Part shown: positions 16,982 through 24,741 of the stretch, one piece after another
Numbering within the stretch: position 1 is the first letter of the stretch
Layout: each line of letters opens with the position of its first letter
Source: Streptomyces cinnabarinus
Lineage (GTDB): Bacteria > Actinomycetota > Actinomycetes > Streptomycetales > Streptomycetaceae
NCBI RefSeq assembly: GCF_027270315.1
Contig: NZ_CP114413.1
Span: 124,001-188,000 of the forward strand
Reading direction: 5' to 3'
Length of the DNA stretch: 64,000 nucleotides
Notes under the pieces: model-generated
What the model was told of the DNA's origin: nothing
What the model saw: the letters and a program-made list of their open reading frames with translations, nothing else
The model's database searches: none
Position numbers and translations under genes: made by a program

Positions 16982-17602
16982 GTGAGTGGCGTGAGGAAGA
17001 TCCACCCGCTCCGCCGCATGGTCCTGGCCGGCGCCGCCACGGCCGGCACGATCGTGCTGCTGCTCGCGCTCAAACCGAACACGGACCCGGCGCTCGCCCA
17101 GTCCCCCGCCACCCCCACCTCCGCCGCCGCCCTGTCCCCCTCCCCGACGGCGTCATCGTCCGCGACAGCATCGCCTTCGAGGACGGCCGGGAAGCGGCGT
17201 GCCTCGGCCTCGCCCAGCCCCGGCCGGTCGACGTCGCGCTCCGCGTCCCACGCCCCGGCCCCCACGAGGACCAGCAGCGCCCCCTCCACCCCCGACGCTC
17301 CGAAGACCACGGCGGCCGCCCCCTCCATCCGCACCGTCACCGGCGCCACAGCCCAGACCAAATATGGCCCCGTCCAGGTACGGATCACGCTCACCGACGG
17401 CAGAATCACGGGGGCGACCGCTGTCCAGTCCCCTTCCTCCTCACCGAGGAGCCAGGAGATCTCCTCCACCGCCGTCCCGAAACTCAACCAGGAGACGCTG
17501 ACGGCCCAGAGCGCGGACATCGACACGGTGTCCGGCGCCACCTACACCAGCGCGGGATACAAGCAGTCCCTGCAGAGTGCCCTCGACAAGGCCGGCGTGT
17601 GA
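16982..17602 (+). CDS. Extracytoplasmic FMN-binding domain protein
   Basis: 206 residues from GTG 16982. A short basic start and hydrophobic helix (MVLAGAATAGTIVLLLALK) anchor or export it. A long Ser/Pro/Thr-rich linker (about 40-115) leads to the FMN_bind domain. SGATYTSAGY near residue 180 is the covalent flavinylation motif, where the Thr receives FMN by a phosphoester bond from an ApbE-type transferase. The preceding VRITLTDGRITGATAV block is also typical. Together with the upstream membrane reductase it forms an extracytoplasmic electron-transfer chain. The ApbE gene that usually follows is not in this window. Confidence 0.85.
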   Translation: MSGVRKIHPLRRMVLAGAATAGTIVLLLALKPNTDPALAQSPATPTSAAALSPSPTASSSATASPSRTAGKRRASASPSPGRSTSRSASHAPAPTRTSSAPSTPDAPKTTAAAPSIRTVTGATAQTKYGPVQVRITLTDGRITGATAVQSPSSSPRSQEISSTAVPKLNQETLTAQSADIDTVSGATYTSAGYKQSLQSALDKAGV

Positions 17603-17613
17603 GGACCGGCGGG

Positions 17614-17757
17614 TCATCCCACGGCGGCGTCTGGCAGTCTGCGTGCCGCTTCGATTCGGGTGGCCGCGTGCAGCTTGGTCAGTATCCGTGAGCCGTGCAC
17701 GCCGACCGTGTTGCCGCTGATGAACAGCGCGGCGGCGATCTGGCGGTTGCTCTTGCA
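17614..17757 (-). pseudogene. C-terminal remnant of a LuxR-family regulator gene
   Basis: One minus-strand frame encodes KSNRQIAAALFISGNTVGVH, then GSRILTKLHAATRIEAARR, up to a TGA at 17616-17614. This is the last three helices of a LuxR-type HTH, the GxSNRQIA/TVxxHxSRILxKL pattern. Upstream in the same frame is a stop codon within ten codons and no further HTH or receiver sequence. The element replaces the position where an ApbE gene commonly follows FMN-binding genes. Confidence 0.7.
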
Positions 17758-18045
17758 CCTTCATGGCCCGCAGCGCTGAGCTGGCCGCGCTGCACCAGGC
17801 CGGGCGCCCGACCTCCTCCTAGGTGACATCCGCGAGTTCTTCGCCGCACTCGCCCCGCAGGACCCGCCCCGGGCCCAAGTCGGCTTGTAGTGCGTAGGCA
17901 CCAGAAGACGTGAGTGCTGGTGCGACTGCACCAGGGGAAGACGGCGGCCAGAGACGATGCCCGGCAGGGGTGCCGGAGGCGAGTGTGGGAGTCGCGTGGA
18001 TCTCACGCATTCCCCTTGCCTAGCGGTGTCTGGAGTGATCAACCG
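17758..18045. other. Gene-free stretch with decayed coding traces before the MMPL gene
   Basis: Two plus-strand pieces look protein-like: MARSAELAALHQAGR ending at a stop near 17822, and GDIREFFAALAPQDPPRAQV ending near 17890 in another frame. No intact gene. The last 60 bp must hold the promoter or leader of the MMPL operon, but no clear -35/-10 pair was recognised. Confidence 0.35.
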
Positions 18046-20301
18046 GTGGCGAACTTTCTTTATCGGATCGGACGATGGGCCTTCCTGCGGCGCCGGCTCG
18101 TGGGTGGTGTGTGGCTGGGTGTCGTGGTGCTGGCTGTGGTCGCCGCCGCCGTGGCACCGTCCGGGGAGGAGGAGGACCTCTCCATGCCGGGCACCGAGTC
18201 GCAGCGGGCCTTCGACCTGCTGGACGAGCGGTTCCCCGAGAGCAACTCCCAAGGCGCCGAGGCCCGTTTGGTGTTCCAGGCCCCGAACGGGCAGAGGGTG
18301 ACGGCCGGGCAGAACAAGGCGGTCGTCGAGGACACGCTCGGCTCGCTGGACGGCACCGGTCAAGTCGCCTCCGCCACCGACCCCTTCGAGAGCGGCACGG
18401 TCAGCGAGGACGGCACCATCGCCTACTCCACGATCACTTACACCGTGGCCGCCGTGGACCTGAACAGCCAGGCTAGGAGCGCCCTTGAGGACGCCGCGAG
18501 CCAGGCCCGGGACGCGGGGCTGACCGTGGAGATCGGTGGCTCGGCCCTGGACTCGGAAGAGGAACCGGGCGGTACGACGGAGCTCATCGGCGTGCTCGTG
18601 GCGGCGGTGGTGCTGGTGCTCGCCCTCGGGTCGCTGGTCGCGGCCGGGTTGTCGCTGCTGACCGCCTTCGCGGGGGTGGCCATCGCCTTCGGCCTGGTCT
18701 CCGCGCTGGCCGTGCCGCTGGGGCTGACGTCGACCGTCGCCATCCTGGCGCTGATGCTGGGCCTTGCGGTCGGCATCGACTACGCGCTCTTCATCACCTC
18801 CCGCTTCCGCGACGAGCGCGCCCAGGGCAACGCGCCGGAGGAGGCCGCCGGCCGGGCGGTGGGCACGGCCGGATCCGCCGTCGTGTTCGCCGGCGCGACC
18901 GTCTTCATCGCCCTGGTCGGGCTGGGGGTGGTGGGAATCCCCGAACTCACCAAGATGGGCCTGGGCGGCGCGGGTGCCGTGGCCCTTGCCGTCCTCGTCG
19001 CACTGACGCTGGTGCCTGCGCTGTTCGGCTTCTTCGGGCGTCTGGTACTGCCCCGTGCCGTCCGCAAAGCCATTGGCCCCGGCGGCGAGCGCGCGCATCG
19101 GGTGCCTGCCGCGGCCGGCCGGGCCGGCCTCGGTATCCGCTGGGCACGGTTCGTGCTGCGTCGGCCGGTGGCCGTACTGATGATCTCCGGACTCGGTCTC
19201 GGTGCCGTCGCGCTGCCGGCGCTCAGTCTCGAACTGGGGCTGCCCGGAGACGAGTCCAAGTCGGTGGCCACTACTCAGCGCCGTGCCTACGACCTGCTGT
19301 CGGAAGGTTTCGGTCCGGGCTTCAACGGCCCGTTGACCGTCGTCGTGGACACCTCGAAGTCCGCGGACGCCGGGGCCGCCACCGACCTGGCCGCCAAGAC
19401 CGTAAAGGGAATGGACGGGGTCGCGTCGGTCGGTGATCCGGTGCTCAGCCGGGCCGAGGACACGGCCGTGTTCACCGCCGTTCCGCAGACCGCGCCGAAC
19501 AGCGGCGAGACCAAGGACCTGGTGCACGCCATCCGGGGCGCGGTCACCGGCATCGAAGCCGACACGGGCGCCGCCGTCCTGGTCACCGGCACCACCGCGA
19601 TGAACATCGACATCTCCCAAGCCATGTCAGACGCCCTCGTCCCCTATCTGACCGTCGTCATCGGCCTGGCCCTGCTCCTGCTGATGGTGGTCTTCCGCTC
19701 GGTCCTGGTCCCGGTCAAGGCCGCGCTCGGCTTCCTGCTGTCCGTGGGTGCCGCCTTCGGTGTCCTGGTCGCCGTCTTCCAGTGGGGCTTGGCGGCGGAT
19801 CTGCTCGGCATCGAGCAGACCGGACCGGTCATGTCGCTGATGCCGGTTCTCATCATCGGCATCGTGTTCGGCCTTGCCATGGACTACGAGGTCTTCCTCC
19901 TCACCCGGATGCGGGAGGCCTACGTCCAGGGCGCGTCCCCCGACGAGGCCATCGTGAGCGGGTTCCGGCACAGCGGACGTGTGGTGGCCGCGGCAGCGAT
20001 CATCATGATCAGTGTGTTCGCCGGGTTCATCGGGATGAACAGCCCCACCATCCAGACGATGGGCGTCGGCCTGGCCTCCGCCGTCGCCTTCGACGCCTTC
20101 GTGGTCCGGATGGCGATCGCGCCCGCGGTCCTGGCACTGCTCGGCCGCCGGGCCTGGTGGCTGCCTCGTATCCTGAACCGTGTGCTGCCGAACGTGGATA
20201 TCGAGGGTGAGGCACTGAACAGGCATGTCCCGGAGCAGGAGATGGCGACGGCGACCGGGCCGGGCGCAGCGGTGCGACGGCTGACCGTCGGCCGGGACTG
20301 A
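18046..20301 (+). CDS. MMPL/RND family membrane exporter
   Basis: 751 residues from GTG 18046 (TGGAGTG upstream). Two repeats of an outside loop plus six membrane helices are visible. The first helix (LVGGVWLGVVVLAVVAAAVA) is followed by an extracellular domain (about 35-180), helices with LALMLGLAVGIDYALFITSRF, a second loop, then LMPVLIIGIVFGLAMDYEVF and FDAFVVRMAIAPAVLALLGR. The GIDYAL and AMDYEV segments hold the Asp-Tyr pairs of proton-coupled MMPL transporters. These export lipids, siderophores or hydrophobic drugs. It heads an operon with a histidine kinase (7 bp gap) and a response regulator (4-bp overlap), so it may be the target of that system. Confidence 0.88.
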   Translation: MANFLYRIGRWAFLRRRLVGGVWLGVVVLAVVAAAVAPSGEEEDLSMPGTESQRAFDLLDERFPESNSQGAEARLVFQAPNGQRVTAGQNKAVVEDTLGSLDGTGQVASATDPFESGTVSEDGTIAYSTITYTVAAVDLNSQARSALEDAASQARDAGLTVEIGGSALDSEEEPGGTTELIGVLVAAVVLVLALGSLVAAGLSLLTAFAGVAIAFGLVSALAVPLGLTSTVAILALMLGLAVGIDYALFITSRFRDERAQGNAPEEAAGRAVGTAGSAVVFAGATVFIALVGLGVVGIPELTKMGLGGAGAVALAVLVALTLVPALFGFFGRLVLPRAVRKAIGPGGERAHRVPAAAGRAGLGIRWARFVLRRPVAVLMISGLGLGAVALPALSLELGLPGDESKSVATTQRRAYDLLSEGFGPGFNGPLTVVVDTSKSADAGAATDLAAKTVKGMDGVASVGDPVLSRAEDTAVFTAVPQTAPNSGETKDLVHAIRGAVTGIEADTGAAVLVTGTTAMNIDISQAMSDALVPYLTVVIGLALLLLMVVFRSVLVPVKAALGFLLSVGAAFGVLVAVFQWGLAADLLGIEQTGPVMSLMPVLIIGIVFGLAMDYEVFLLTRMREAYVQGASPDEAIVSGFRHSGRVVAAAAIIMISVFAGFIGMNSPTIQTMGVGLASAVAFDAFVVRMAIAPAVLALLGRRAWWLPRILNRVLPNVDIEGEALNRHVPEQEMATATGPGAAVRRLTVGRD

Positions 20302-20308
20302 ACCGGCC

Positions 20309-21550
20309 ATGACGAACACGGGTGGCGGTGGCCCGCGATCACACGGCGCGTGGTGGCGGGAAGGGGCGATCACCGCGGCGGCGTTCGTACTGTGTCTGCT
20401 CGGCGGCGTGATGCGGGTCGACGACACGCTGTCGGCTCCGCCCGCCGCCGCCTACTTCATCGCCCTGGTGTCCTGTGCCGTACTGCCGGTACGGCACCGG
20501 GCGCCGCCGGCCGCTCTTGCGGCCACGACCGCGATCGGCGTGCTGGTGCCGCCCTTCGGCCTCTTGCTGACCCCGCTCATCGTGGCCCCCGCCGTGATCA
20601 CCGTCTACTCCTACTCGCTCACCGCGCGCAGCGAACGGCGCGCGGTGAGCGCGGTGTTGCTCACTTCCGCGGCGCTGGCCGCCGCGATCCCCTTGTTCGG
20701 GGACCTCTCGTGGAAGGACGCGAGCAGGATGGGAGTGGTAGCGGCGTTCCCGCTGGTGGCCGGCGTACTTGGGCACTCGGTGCAGAACCGGCGGGCCTAT
20801 CTGGCGGCCGTGGAGGAGCGGGCCCGGCGGGCCGAGAAGAGCCGGGACAGTGAGGCGCACCGGAGAGTGGCCGAGGAACGGGTGCGCATCGCCCGGGAAC
20901 TGCACGACCTGGTGGCCCACCAGATCACCCTCGCCAACGCGCAGGCCACGGTCGCCGCCCACTTCTTCGACTCCCGCCCCCAGCAGACCCGCGAGAGCCT
21001 GAGGGAACTCGTCGAGACCACCGGCCACGCACTCGACGAACTGCGGGCCACGGTCGGTCTGTTGCGCCAGTCCGGGGAGGCGGCCGCGCCCGCCGAACCG
21101 GCGCCCGGGCTGTCCCGGCTGCCCACGCTCCTCGAGTCCTTCCGCCGCGCGGGCCTGGAGGTGTCGGTGCACCAGGAGGGCACGGCCAGGCCGCTGCCGC
21201 CGGGCGTCGACCTCACCGCCTACCGCATCGTCCAGGAGGCCCTGACCAACGTGACCAAACACGCCGGCACGGGCAGCGCCCGGGTAAGCCTCGCCTGGCA
21301 CCATGATCGCGTGGCCATCACCGTCGCCGACGACGGACGCGAGGCGCGTACGGCAGCGGATCCTCCGCCCGGCTACGGTCTGATCGGGATGCGCGAACGT
21401 GCCACTGCGGTCGGAGGACGCCTCTCCGCGGGCAGACGCCCGGAGGGCGGCTTCCTCGTCTCCACCCAACTGCCCTTCCCGCCCACCAAGGACACGTCAC
21501 GCAGAGCGGACGGCGCGGCAGGCGACACCGAGTCCGGTGATGCGCCGTGA
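20309..21550 (+). CDS. NarL-type sensor histidine kinase
   Basis: 413 residues, ATG 20309. Four to five hydrophobic segments in the first 155 residues form a membrane sensor without a large outside domain. The HisKA_3 phosphoacceptor helix is RVRIARELHDLVAHQITLAN with His199, followed by the LRELVETTGHALDELRATVG dimerisation segment. The HATPase domain has EALTNVTKHA (N box) and YGLIGMRERATAVGGRL (G box). Its stop overlaps the response regulator start by GTGA, so the two are translationally coupled. It probably senses envelope or compound stress relieved by the upstream MMPL exporter (inference). Confidence 0.9.
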   Translation: MTNTGGGGPRSHGAWWREGAITAAAFVLCLLGGVMRVDDTLSAPPAAAYFIALVSCAVLPVRHRAPPAALAATTAIGVLVPPFGLLLTPLIVAPAVITVYSYSLTARSERRAVSAVLLTSAALAAAIPLFGDLSWKDASRMGVVAAFPLVAGVLGHSVQNRRAYLAAVEERARRAEKSRDSEAHRRVAEERVRIARELHDLVAHQITLANAQATVAAHFFDSRPQQTRESLRELVETTGHALDELRATVGLLRQSGEAAAPAEPAPGLSRLPTLLESFRRAGLEVSVHQEGTARPLPPGVDLTAYRIVQEALTNVTKHAGTGSARVSLAWHHDRVAITVADDGREARTAADPPPGYGLIGMRERATAVGGRLSAGRRPEGGFLVSTQLPFPPTKDTSRRADGAAGDTESGDAP

Positions 21551-22239
21551 CGCTCCGAGTGCTGCTGGCCGACGACCAGGCCCTGCTGCGCGGCGCCTTC
21601 CGCATGCTCCTCGACAGCACCGACGACATCACCGTGGTCGGCGAGGCCGCCGACGGCCGGGAAGCGGTGCGGCTCACCCGGGAGTTGCGACCGGACGTGG
21701 TGGTCATGGACATCCGTATGCCCGACGTGGACGGTCTCGCCGCCACGTCGGAGATCTGCGCGGACCCGGAACTGCGCGCCAGCCGCGTCCTGATCCTCAC
21801 CACCTACGAGACGGACGAATACGTCGCACAGGCGCTACGCGCGGGCGCCGGCGGTTTCATCGGCAAGGGCATCGGGGCCGAGGAACTGGCGGACGCCGTA
21901 CGGACGATCGCCGACGGCGACACCCTTTTGTCCCCCGCCGCGACCCGCTCCCTGGTCGCCCGATTCCTGGCCACACCGGAAGACGCCCCGCCACACCACC
22001 CCGAACAACTCGACGTGCTCACCCCGCGCGAACGCGAAATGGTGGCCCTCGTCGCGACCGGCCTGTCCAACCAGGAGATCGCCGAGCGGATGTTCCTCAG
22101 CCCCTTCACCGTCCGCGCCCATGTGCAGCGCGCCATGACGAAGCTGGACGCCCGCGACCGTGCGCAACTCGTCGTCATCGCCTACCGCACGGGCCTGGCA
22201 CCCACCGCAACCGACGACGGCACCGACCGTCTGCCGTAG
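21547..22239 (+). CDS. LuxR-family two-component response regulator
   Basis: 230 residues from GTG 21547. The receiver has the acidic pair LLADDQALLR, phosphoacceptor Asp55 in VVMDIRMPD, and ILTTYETDEYV with the conserved Thr and the following GAGGFIGKG Lys. The output domain is a NarL-type HTH: LTPREREMVALVATGLSN, QEIAERMFLSPFTVRAHVQR, AMTKLDARDRAQLV. It partners the overlapping kinase. It likely regulates the MMPL-kinase-regulator operon. Confidence 0.92.
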   Translation: MTLRVLLADDQALLRGAFRMLLDSTDDITVVGEAADGREAVRLTRELRPDVVVMDIRMPDVDGLAATSEICADPELRASRVLILTTYETDEYVAQALRAGAGGFIGKGIGAEELADAVRTIADGDTLLSPAATRSLVARFLATPEDAPPHHPEQLDVLTPREREMVALVATGLSNQEIAERMFLSPFTVRAHVQRAMTKLDARDRAQLVVIAYRTGLAPTATDDGTDRLP

Positions 22240-22310
22240 ATGTACTGAGCGCTTCGGTTCGTCCGGCCCCCCGCTCGCGCCTGCGGTCCGTCGGCTGGCA
22301 TGCTCAGGTG

Positions 22311-23099
22311 ATGCAGAAGACCGGTCCTGACGCTCCCCACTCCCCCGGCGCGGCCGTCTCGCCGGACGCTCCCGTCGACATACGGTTTCCGCTGCTCACC
22401 CAGCAGTGGCTGGATCTGACGTTCATCCACTGGGCCGTCGAACCGGCCACCGTGGCGCCGCTGTTGCCGTCCGGGACCGTGCCCGACGTCCATGAGGGGA
22501 GGACGTATGTCGGGCTCGTCGCCTTCCGGATGCACAAGGTCGGGTGGTTCCGGCTGCCCGGGGTGCCGTATCTCGGCTCGTTCCCGGAGACCAACGTCCG
22601 CCTGTACTCGGTGGACGCGCACGGCCGCCGCGGGGTCGTCTTCCGCTCGATGGACGCCTCCCGGCTGGTCCCCGTGGTGATGGGACGCCTCGGTTTCCGG
22701 CTGCCCTACCTGTGGTCGCGGATGGCCGTGCGAGGCGCCGGTGACACCGTCAGCTACACCAGTTCGCGGCGCTGGCCGACCGGGCGCGGCGCGTACAGCC
22801 GGATCACCGTACGCACCGGTGAACGCATCGACGAGCCGACCGAGTTGGAGCACTTCCTCACGGCCCGATGGGGCATGCACAACCCCTTCGCCGGAGGAGC
22901 GGCGTACCTGCCCAACCACCATCCCCGCTGGCCCCTGCACCGTGCGGAGCTCGTCACCTGTGAGGAGAACCTGCTCCCGGCGGCCGGTCTGCCCACGCCG
23001 AGCACCGCCCCGGTCAGCGTCCTGTACTCACCCGGCGTCCCGGTGCGCCTCGGCCGCCCTGTCCGCCGGCCGAAGCGGTCGCCGTCACGGGATCGATAA
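22311..23099 (+). CDS. DUF2071 (YqjF-like) family protein
   Basis: 262 residues from ATG 22311. The DUF2071 pattern is clear: PLLTQQWLDLTFIHWAVEPA, VAPLLPSGTVPDVHEGRTYV, GVPYLGSFPETNVRLYSVD, and a later TEWRTxRW-like segment LEHFLTARWGM. The family folds like acetoacetate decarboxylase, but lysine catalysis is not established for this branch. Cytoplasmic, no membrane segment. It is 71 bp downstream of the response regulator in the same direction and could be read through from it. Function unknown. Confidence 0.82.
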   Translation: MQKTGPDAPHSPGAAVSPDAPVDIRFPLLTQQWLDLTFIHWAVEPATVAPLLPSGTVPDVHEGRTYVGLVAFRMHKVGWFRLPGVPYLGSFPETNVRLYSVDAHGRRGVVFRSMDASRLVPVVMGRLGFRLPYLWSRMAVRGAGDTVSYTSSRRWPTGRGAYSRITVRTGERIDEPTELEHFLTARWGMHNPFAGGAAYLPNHHPRWPLHRAELVTCEENLLPAAGLPTPSTAPVSVLYSPGVPVRLGRPVRRPKRSPSRDR

Positions 23100-23138
23100 A
23101 TCGCGGGCGGCGACCGGCGTGCCGTGGAGAATGCGTCC

Positions 23139-23645
23139 ATGCACATCCGAGCCGTGCGCCTGGACGAATTGCCCCTCCTCCAGGACATCGAGAGGGCTGC
23201 CGGACTCTGCTTCCGGGACATCGGGATGCCGGAGATCGCCGAGGACGAGCCGCTGGCGCTCGATGAGCTCGCCCGCTACCACGACACCGGGCTCGCCTGG
23301 GTCATGGCCGACGACGCCGACGGCCCGGTCGCCTACCTGATCGCCGAACGCGTCGACGGCAACCTCCATGTCGAGCAGGTTTCCGTGCATCCCGACAGTG
23401 CGCGTCGCGGTATCGGCCGGCTGCTGCTGGACCACCTGGCGGCCGCCGCCAGGAGCGAGGGCGCGCCCGCCCTGACCCTCACCACGTTCACCCAGGTCCC
23501 GTGGAACGGTCCCTACTACGCACGCTGCGGTTTCGAGTTCATGGCGGACGACGGGCTGACCCCCGGTCTGCGGAAGATCCGCGAGCACGAAGCGGCACAT
23601 GGCCTGGACCGATGGCCGCGGGTCTGCATGCGACGGGCACTGTGA
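23139..23645 (+). CDS. GNAT family N-acetyltransferase
   Basis: 168 residues from ATG 23139, preceded by GGAG at 9 bp. A GTG 15 bp upstream lacks a site. The acetyl-CoA-binding motif A is VSVHPDSARRGIGRLLLDHL (Q/RxxGxG/A as RRGIG). Motif B is FTQVPWNGPYYARCGFEFM with the conserved Tyr. The start MHIRAVRLDELPLLQDIERA is typical. Substrate not predictable. Its stop overlaps the next start by GTGA, indicating coupling. Confidence 0.88.
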   Translation: MHIRAVRLDELPLLQDIERAAGLCFRDIGMPEIAEDEPLALDELARYHDTGLAWVMADDADGPVAYLIAERVDGNLHVEQVSVHPDSARRGIGRLLLDHLAAAARSEGAPALTLTTFTQVPWNGPYYARCGFEFMADDGLTPGLRKIREHEAAHGLDRWPRVCMRRAL

Positions 23646-24061
23646 CACTCCGATGGCGCGGCGCCAGGCGCGCCGCCCCGACGGCTGGTTTCCCGCCGGA
23701 GGCCCAGCCCGGTGAATCGGATGGAGCCGTCCTCTGGTCCGGGCAGCTCGGGCGCCGGCGGGCGACGCTCCGCCAGGTCGACGGCCGGCGGGTGCTCGTC
23801 ATCGGCGATCGGCGGATCATTGTGCGGCCCGAGGCCGCCGTGCGGCACCGCGGCGGCCTGCTGGGACAGCGGCTTGTCATCGAGCAGCCCGGCGAGGCGA
23901 CCTTCACCTACCGCTACCGGCTGCCGTGGGCCCTTCAACTCGCCCCGCTGTGGGAGGCCACCTACGACCGCTGGTCCGCGGAGGCCGACGACCCCGGACT
24001 CGATCTGACCGAACTGCTGGGCGGAACCGACGATTGGCTGGACGCCCCGGTCGATCATTGA
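23642..24061 (+). CDS. Hypothetical protein coupled to the GNAT gene
   Basis: 139 residues from GTG 23642, whose GTGA overlaps the acetyltransferase stop. Strand-rich and basic: GQLGRRRATLRQVDGRRVLV, IGDRRIIVRPEAAVRHRGGL, then TFTYRYRLPWALQLAPLWEA and a C-terminal acidic tail (TELLGGTDDWLDAPVD). No signal peptide; no family recognised. The overlap suggests it works with, or is a substrate of, the acetyltransferase. Confidence 0.65.
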   Translation: MTLRWRGARRAAPTAGFPPEAQPGESDGAVLWSGQLGRRRATLRQVDGRRVLVIGDRRIIVRPEAAVRHRGGLLGQRLVIEQPGEATFTYRYRLPWALQLAPLWEATYDRWSAEADDPGLDLTELLGGTDDWLDAPVDH

Positions 24062-24096
24062 GCCTGCGGTGGGTCGAGCAGGAGCGTCGGATGTTC

Positions 24097-24555
24097 TCAG
24101 GGAAGCTGCCGGGCTGCCGCCTCGGCCAGGACGTCGTCCAGCAGGGCAGGATCATTGAGGGTGCCGGTGCCGTCCGGCGGGACCAGCCAGCGCATTCCAT
24201 CGGTCGTGCGGCCGGGCTGGGGTACGGCGATCCAGGTTCCGGAGCCCGCGCCGCGAATGCCGCTGCCGGTCCTGGGGTTCGCCTGGCCCGGAGGGACGAA
24301 GAAGGCGGTGCGGGTGCCGCCGACGTCGGCGAGTACGGGGCCCGGGTCATGGACGCGCCGGGTGAGTACGTCGAACGCCGGGTAGCCGAGTCTGCCGGGG
24401 ACGAGGAGCACGTCCCAGCGTCTGCCGGCGGGCAGCAGCACGGTCGCGTACGGGTTGTCCTCCCACTCCCGACGGCACGTCAGGGGATCGGGCGCGGCCG
24501 ACATCAGCCATTCCGCCGCTGCCTTGGTCGTCGAACCGGACATCGAGTCGGTCAC
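24097..24555 (-). CDS. Hypothetical protein, bifunctional primase/polymerase-like small Streptomyces family
   Basis: 152 residues from GTG 24555 (GGAG nine bases upstream); ATG 24543 is an alternative. The opening TTKAAAEWLMSAAPDP, the WDVLLVPGRLGYPAFDVL segment, and FFVPPGQANPRTGSGIRG with WIAVPQPGRTTDGMRWLVPP resemble the short Streptomyces proteins often labelled bifunctional DNA primase/polymerase-like. Catalytic acidic motifs of real primases are not seen, so enzyme activity is unlikely. It lies convergent to the GNAT-linked gene. Confidence 0.55.
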   Translation of the reverse strand: MTDSMSGSTTKAAAEWLMSAAPDPLTCRREWEDNPYATVLLPAGRRWDVLLVPGRLGYPAFDVLTRRVHDPGPVLADVGGTRTAFFVPPGQANPRTGSGIRGAGSGTWIAVPQPGRTTDGMRWLVPPDGTGTLNDPALLDDVLAEAAARQLP

Positions 24556-24702
24556 AGCAGGTGTCTCCGTCCATGAGGTGGGGCGCCGTCCACGGCGTCA
24601 CGAGAGGGAGGCCGGTGCGCCGCTGCCGTTACGCGAGTTCGCCGCCGCTCCCCCGAACGGGGCATGCGACGGACGCCCGTGCGACCGGAGTCCGCGACGG
24701 GG

Positions 24703-24734
24703 GTGGGGGCGACCCGTCGCCGGGGCGACCCCAC
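24703..24734 (-). terminator. Hairpin downstream of the S8 protease gene
   Basis: GTGGGG (24703-24708) pairs with CCCCAC (24729-24734). The enclosed GCGAC-CC-GTCGC can form an inner stem. It begins 8 bp past the protease stop (24742), consistent with a GC-rich Streptomyces terminator. Confidence 0.5.
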
Positions 24735-24741
24735 CTGACGG

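Noticed and set aside
17761..19620. Long minus-strand open frame of about 620 codons over the MMPL gene
   Set aside because: It is antisense to clear MMPL coding sequence, is arginine/glycine/histidine-rich and has no domain; it reflects GC-rich codon bias.
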